Source: Zizania palustris (lineage: Eukaryota; Streptophyta; Magnoliopsida; Poales; Poaceae). From it: 64,000 nucleotides of DNA. Shown here one piece after another: positions 60,001-64,000 of this stretch (the stretch's first letter is position 1; each line of letters starts with the position of its first letter). The stretch is from positions 30,575,001 to 30,639,000 of the forward strand of contig JAAALK010000081.1 of the NCBI GenBank assembly GCA_019279435.1, given 5' to 3'. The translations under genes and the position numbers were made by a program. The notes beneath the pieces are model-generated. The model searched no databases. It saw only the letters and a list, made by a program, of their open reading frames with translations, and was not told where the DNA came from.

Positions 60001-61307
60001 ACCTCCTTGATACTTTTGTCTTGATTGACTTCAGATGGTAGCGGATAAAGACCTCCACGGCATTGACCTCTAAGAATCGTCTTTTTCGAGGCCTGATCTT
60101 TAACAAAGAATTGCTTAGGGTGCAGTTCAAGATATGCTGAATTATCAGATATGAAACGGTGAGCAGATACAAGATTTTTATTTGCTTGCGGGACATAAAG
60201 GACATTATTCAGATATAAATCTCGATGAGGTGTACTGACAATTGAATGACCAATGCGATTAATTGCCATACCTTCACCGTTTGCTGTGTGAACCTGATCT
60301 TTTCCCTTGTATCTATCATGTGCCACAAGTTTCTCTAATTCTCCAGTCACATGATCTGTTGCCCCCGTATCCATATACCAATTGGAGTCCACTCCATAGG
60401 ATGTAACTGCTGCCCCTGCATATTTTTCATCAGGAACAAAATTCTCATCATACCTATGCCAGCATTCAATCACAGTGTGTCCTCTCTTATAACATAATTG
60501 GCACTTTGGTCTATTATCTATGTTTCCTTGATTATTTCCAGATCGTTGTCCCTGATTATTGCCTCGACTTCTTCCTCTGTTGTTGCGACCACGTTGAAAA
60601 TTATTGCGGCCACGGTTTTGTGGAGCATTCCTTCCACGCCCTCTGTTTGCCAGATTAACAGAGATTTGTGCTTCAGCTTGACGAAGGTTCCACCGGTTTT
60701 CAAAGTGAAGAAGTTGAGAATAAACTTCTCCCACTGTGACCGGTTCAACACGTGTGACAAGAGATGATACAATTGGATCATAGCTCTCATCGAGTCCTGT
60801 AAGAATGTAGGACACCAAATCTTCCTCATCGAGCGTTTTGCCCGATTGAGTTATTTCATCAGCAAGTGCACGCATTTTTCCAACATATTCAGTAATATTC
60901 ATATCACCCTTCTTGGTCGTTGCAAGAGCTATTCTTGTATTTATTGACCTAGCCCTTGAAACTGAGAAATACATACCTTCAACGATACTCCATGCATCCG
61001 CTGAAGTTCTGCAAGTTGCAACTTGTGCAAGCATATCTCTCCCCATGGTGGAGAGGAGATAGCCAAGGATCTGTTGATCGGTGGCTACCCATTCTTCAAA
61101 TTCTGGATTTGAAGTCTCAATCTCTTTATCATCTTTCTTGACAATAATTGTCGCTGCCGGGGATCTTGTTCTTCCGGTGAGGAACCCTTCCAACTTCGCT
61201 CCTCTGATGACTGCCAACACCTGCGCCTTCCATATGGCATGATTTCCTTTGCCTAGCTTCTCCGAGATCGCCACTCCGGCGAATGGATTTCCGGCAGTGA
61301 ATGCCAT
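57046..61307 (-). pseudogene. copia gag-pol polyprotein, one frameshift
   Basis: Start MAFTAGNPFAGVAISEKLG at 61307. Order: UBN2 gag; CCHC knuckle CQLCYKRGHTVIEC; protease WYMDTGATDHVTG; GAG-pre-integrase HSRLGHPSS; integrase core (QTDWGGEYQ, HTHQQNGSAERKHR); reverse transcriptase (WVYKVKRKQDGSLDRYKARL, LDVKNAFLHG, LLIYVDDIIVVS); RNase H (YSDADWAGSMDDRRSTGG, STESEYKALANATAEIMW). One single-base frame change in an A-run at 59,878-59,882 separates the two long frames within the integrase zinc-binding region (CDACQQ side). All other catalytic motifs are intact, so the element was active until very recently. It could also be a read error or a recoding site. The element is a genomic retrotransposon, not a virus. 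Confidence 0.9.
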
Positions 61308-61344
61308 GACTATGAGGCTATAGATTAATCTGGCTCTGATACCA

Positions 61345-61591
61345 TGTGAAGAAATCAGAGATGCAGGAAGCGGTTCAGTCATCTTGCCCGCATGTTTATT
61401 TATATAGGGAGTCAACAGCCGACTCCATGGCGCATACAATTATCCTCAACAACAGAACTCAGAAATCCTAGCGTTACATTGTTATCTTGCGACCAACTAC
61501 TTAGCTAACAACTTTGCTAACCTCCCGTAGTCCATCGCTATCCTTGCTTACGCGCTAAGTCTCCTGGAGATCATTATCTCATGCGTTCACA
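61345..61591 (-). repeat. 5' LTR of the copia element
   Basis: 247 bp, identical to the 3' LTR; contains a TATATA-type promoter near 61,400 on the minus strand. Confidence 0.97.
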
Positions 61592-61697
61592 GTCTTGTGT
61601 AGAGAATTGAAGCATTCTTGGCTGACTGATATGATCTTGCCTTAGATTGTTTCTGATCTGAAAGCTTGCAGCTTGGAGAGGCTATAACTCTAGCTAG

Positions 61698-64000
61698 CTA
61701 GGAGCTGGAGTTGAGGTTGCTGTGGCGGAGCTTCCGCTCTTTGGAGAGCTCCACGGCGAGGCGCGCGAGCGCCTCCTCGTTGGTGCCCTCGCCGTCGACG
61801 GGCTCGTGCTCACCGGTCTCGATGTTCACCCTCGCCACTCGCTCTTGCAGCATCTGCTTGCCGATCCCGATGAGCGCCTCCATGTTCTCCTTCGTCGAGA
61901 TGTCCACCGACGACGTGTGCCCCTTCAATGAATCATCCTGTCGTACACACACCATTGATATCGTAATTCGTAAGTATGGCGTGGCGATCGACAACATGAA
62001 CTGATCGTGATCGGAACATATAGTTCAGTAATTTAGCACACCTGGATGCGGAGGTAGCGGTTCTCGCGTTTGAGGGATTGGAAGAGAATCGAGGCGTGAT
62101 AGTCGACCATGTCGGCGCTGGCGTGAGAGAAGATGTCGATGAGAGGGGTAAAGCCACCGTCGTAGAGCCACCGCAGCACGCCCCACTTGGCGCACACCTG
62201 TGCGGTGTACTTCTCCTCCCTCTTCGCCGAGCCGGTGCCGATGGAGATGACCAGGAAGTTCTTCTTGTACTTCGTCGGCTTATCCTGCTTGAAATCCTCG
62301 TTCCCTTGCAGCACCTCCTTGCTGATCACGGACATAGCCACCATTGTCTGCATTCAGATCAGAGATCGATGGGATGACTCGGATTATTGACGGTAAAAAT
62401 TGTGTTCAAAGTTCAAACTTCAAACTTCAAAGTGCATGATATATATATGCATCAATGATTGCTTAATTCAGGCGGCCAGCTGGGGGATCACCGTACGTAC
62501 CGGGTTGTTTGCGGCGACGCCACCGTCGACGAGGTGGAACTCGCGGGACTCGCCGGAGCCGTTAACATTGGTGGTGGTGAAGAAGTGGGCGGGGAAGTAG
62601 GTGGGCGCCGCCGACGTGCTGATGCAGATGTCGGAGAGCTTGGCGTTCTTGAGGGGCTCGCGCTTGGCCTCGTAGGTGGAGAAGATGATGGGCTGCAGGT
62701 TCTTGACGTCGAACGCCGGCACGATGATGTTGGTGACCGTGTCGGCGATGGCCACGTCGTGTGTCAGGCTCTTGATCTTGTCGTGCAGGAACGTCCCGTC
62801 GTACTTGGGCCCTCTCACCGCGCCGATCAGGTTCGCCACCGGCGTCAAGAACCCAGCCCTGCAATTCAAGGCCAATACATGCACGCACGTTATTAATTAC
62901 TGCACCCACTCGATCACCCCCCAACGAGATCATCTTGGAGCCGTTTAATCTGACCCATTGGGTAGAGATGTAACGGTATAGGTTTCGTATGTGGTGGAAC
63001 CCGCTTCGCACCGTTCGATCTGTGTTGAATGGGCAGATAAATGATTGTAGAGGACAATCACCCTCTCCGAAATCAGAGGGACCGATTCTCTCAGTTACTC
63101 CTTGTTCTTACTCTCACATCTCATGTCATTTACTCTCACATCATGTTGATCTCCAGATTTGATGGAACTAAACAGTTACATACCGTAGTAACTGCTCGAT
63201 CGGTTGCCAACCTTCATGCTCTCGATCGATTGTATAAACCGATCAAATTTATTTAAATTTTTAATTTTAAAAATTTAAAAATCTCAAAAGGAAAAAAATC
63301 ACAAAAAATATTTGGAAATAAAAACAGGTTAAAAGCAGGAATTTACAAATCGGCACTATGCCGATTACCGCCCGGTAAACATAGTTACTATAAGTAATTA
63401 ATGTCACCGAAAGCTTACATGTTTTCATATTTATTTGTTGTTGCTGGTGTCGGTGGTATATATGGAACCAGGTGAATTTTCAATGGTTATAATTATCTGA
63501 TTTCATGGTTATAGATATGATTACATGCAGCTAGTGCTTTTGTGTGTGAAGGGGGAGATGGAGTTTGTACATGTTCGGGCATCACTTTTGCAAGATCACA
63601 TCAACCTCGCCTGTTACTGTCACCCACCCACTAACCTAGCTAATAAACGATTCCAATAATTATTGTCGTGCAACCACCCACCCCGGCCATCAATTTCTGC
63701 CCTATTAATCCGCGACGTTGATCCCTGCAGCTAGTGTACTGAACGAACATATGGCCATCGATTTTTCACACGTCTTTTTTTCATGTTTACCGAGTGTGTG
63801 ATGTTCATCGAGCGTATATTTCTTCAGCACTCGATCGAATTTGAGCAGGAATAGATATAGCTAATTAGGAGGTATGTGTATATATGTGTGTGCGTACTTT
63901 CTCCGCGGGAAGATATTGGGCCCGTTCTCGAGGTAGAACTTGCTGAGGTCGGCGGCGGCGAAGAGCGGCCGCCGCTTGTCGTCCGGCGCCGCCAGCATCG
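61698..64000 (-). CDS. Patatin-like phospholipase (5' end beyond window)
   Basis: Lipid acyl hydrolase family. Exons visible: 64000-63898 (partial), 62858-62501, 62347-62042 and 61937-61698, all in phase. Visible sequence: MLAAPDDKRRPLFAAADLSK and FYLENGPNIFPRRK; AGFLTPVANLIGAVRGPKYD; SDICISTSAAPTYFPAHFF; LVDGGVAANNP, which carries the catalytic Asp (DGG). Then FLVISIGTGSAKREEKY and a variable C-terminal tail ending LRHSNLNSSS. The GxSxG serine motif lies upstream of the window edge and cannot be inspected. Typical patatin-like length is about 400 residues. Just beyond the stop lies the copia insertion. Confidence 0.92.
62859..63897. other. Large patatin intron
   Basis: About 1.04 kb with GT-AG ends. 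A CACTA-like motif cluster (TTTACCGAGTG, AGCACTCGATCGAA) lies at about 63,785-63,835. The rest holds no recognised feature. Confidence 0.6.

Larger units (their letters stand above)
56788..61591 (-). mobile_element. Young, near-intact Ty1/copia LTR retrotransposon
   Basis: 4,804 bp. LTRs at 56788-57034 and 61345-61591 are 247 bp each and identical by eye, starting TGTGAAG and ending TTCACA. The 5-bp duplication GTCTT is perfect (56783-56787 and 61592-61596). The primer site TGGTATCAGAGC adjoins the right LTR and the polypurine tract ATGGGGGAGTG the left LTR, so the element reads leftward. It lies about 100 bp beyond the patatin stop codon, in the same direction. Identical LTRs mean a recent insertion. 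Confidence 0.95.

Overview
This window is nuclear DNA of a grass, almost certainly rice (Oryza). The genes have plant-type split structures with GT-AG introns, and the exons join in frame into proteins I recognise: RAD51, proteasome alpha-5, a GRF-interacting factor, a KRP/ICK cell-cycle inhibitor, a DUF829/TMEM53-like protein and a patatin-like lipase. They sit among typical rice transposable elements (Helitron, Ty1/copia, LINE, Tourist-like and CACTA-like MITEs). From memory, PAE1, RAD51, GIF2 and KRP3 lie close together on the long arm of rice chromosome 11, so the window is probably that block in reverse orientation. I could not check this.

Layout. 1-10,200: a head-to-head NLR pair. NLR-A runs leftward (5870 to 514, with a dead LINE in its intron) and NLR-B runs rightward (6231-9266); 360 bp separate their start codons. 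10,205-21,528: a complete-looking 11.3-kb Helitron with an intact four-exon Rep/helicase gene (1614 codons) and an intact seven-exon RPA-like gene (285 codons), both leftward. Its 5' end lies 27 bp beyond the RAD51 stop codon. 21,556-29,204: RAD51 (leftward) and PAE1 (rightward), transcribed divergently. 31,363-34,287: GIF transcriptional coactivator. 35,355-37,585: decayed RNA polymerase I A49-like gene, back to back with a U6 snRNA gene at 37,785-37,887. 38,707-41,559: DUF829/TMEM53-like gene. 41,560-50,700: gene-poor, MITE-rich stretch. 50,724-51,609: KRP CDK inhibitor. 53,026-54,809: gag-only LTR element. 55,115-55,311: tiny non-autonomous Helitron. 56,788-61,591: young Ty1/copia element with identical LTRs and a perfect target duplication. 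61,698-64,000: 3' part of a patatin-like gene that continues past the window edge.

The host genes fall into housekeeping and growth-control roles (homologous recombination, proteolysis, growth-factor coactivation, CDK inhibition, U6 splicing RNA) beside an immune-receptor pair. They do not form one pathway. The most interesting structures are the NLR pair in which one partner has lost canonical NB-ARC residues, and the autonomous Helitron placed immediately downstream of RAD51 in the same transcriptional direction.

All splice junctions were inferred by eye from GT/GC-AG signals, reading-frame continuity and family conservation. Exon sums divide exactly into codons for every gene called intact.
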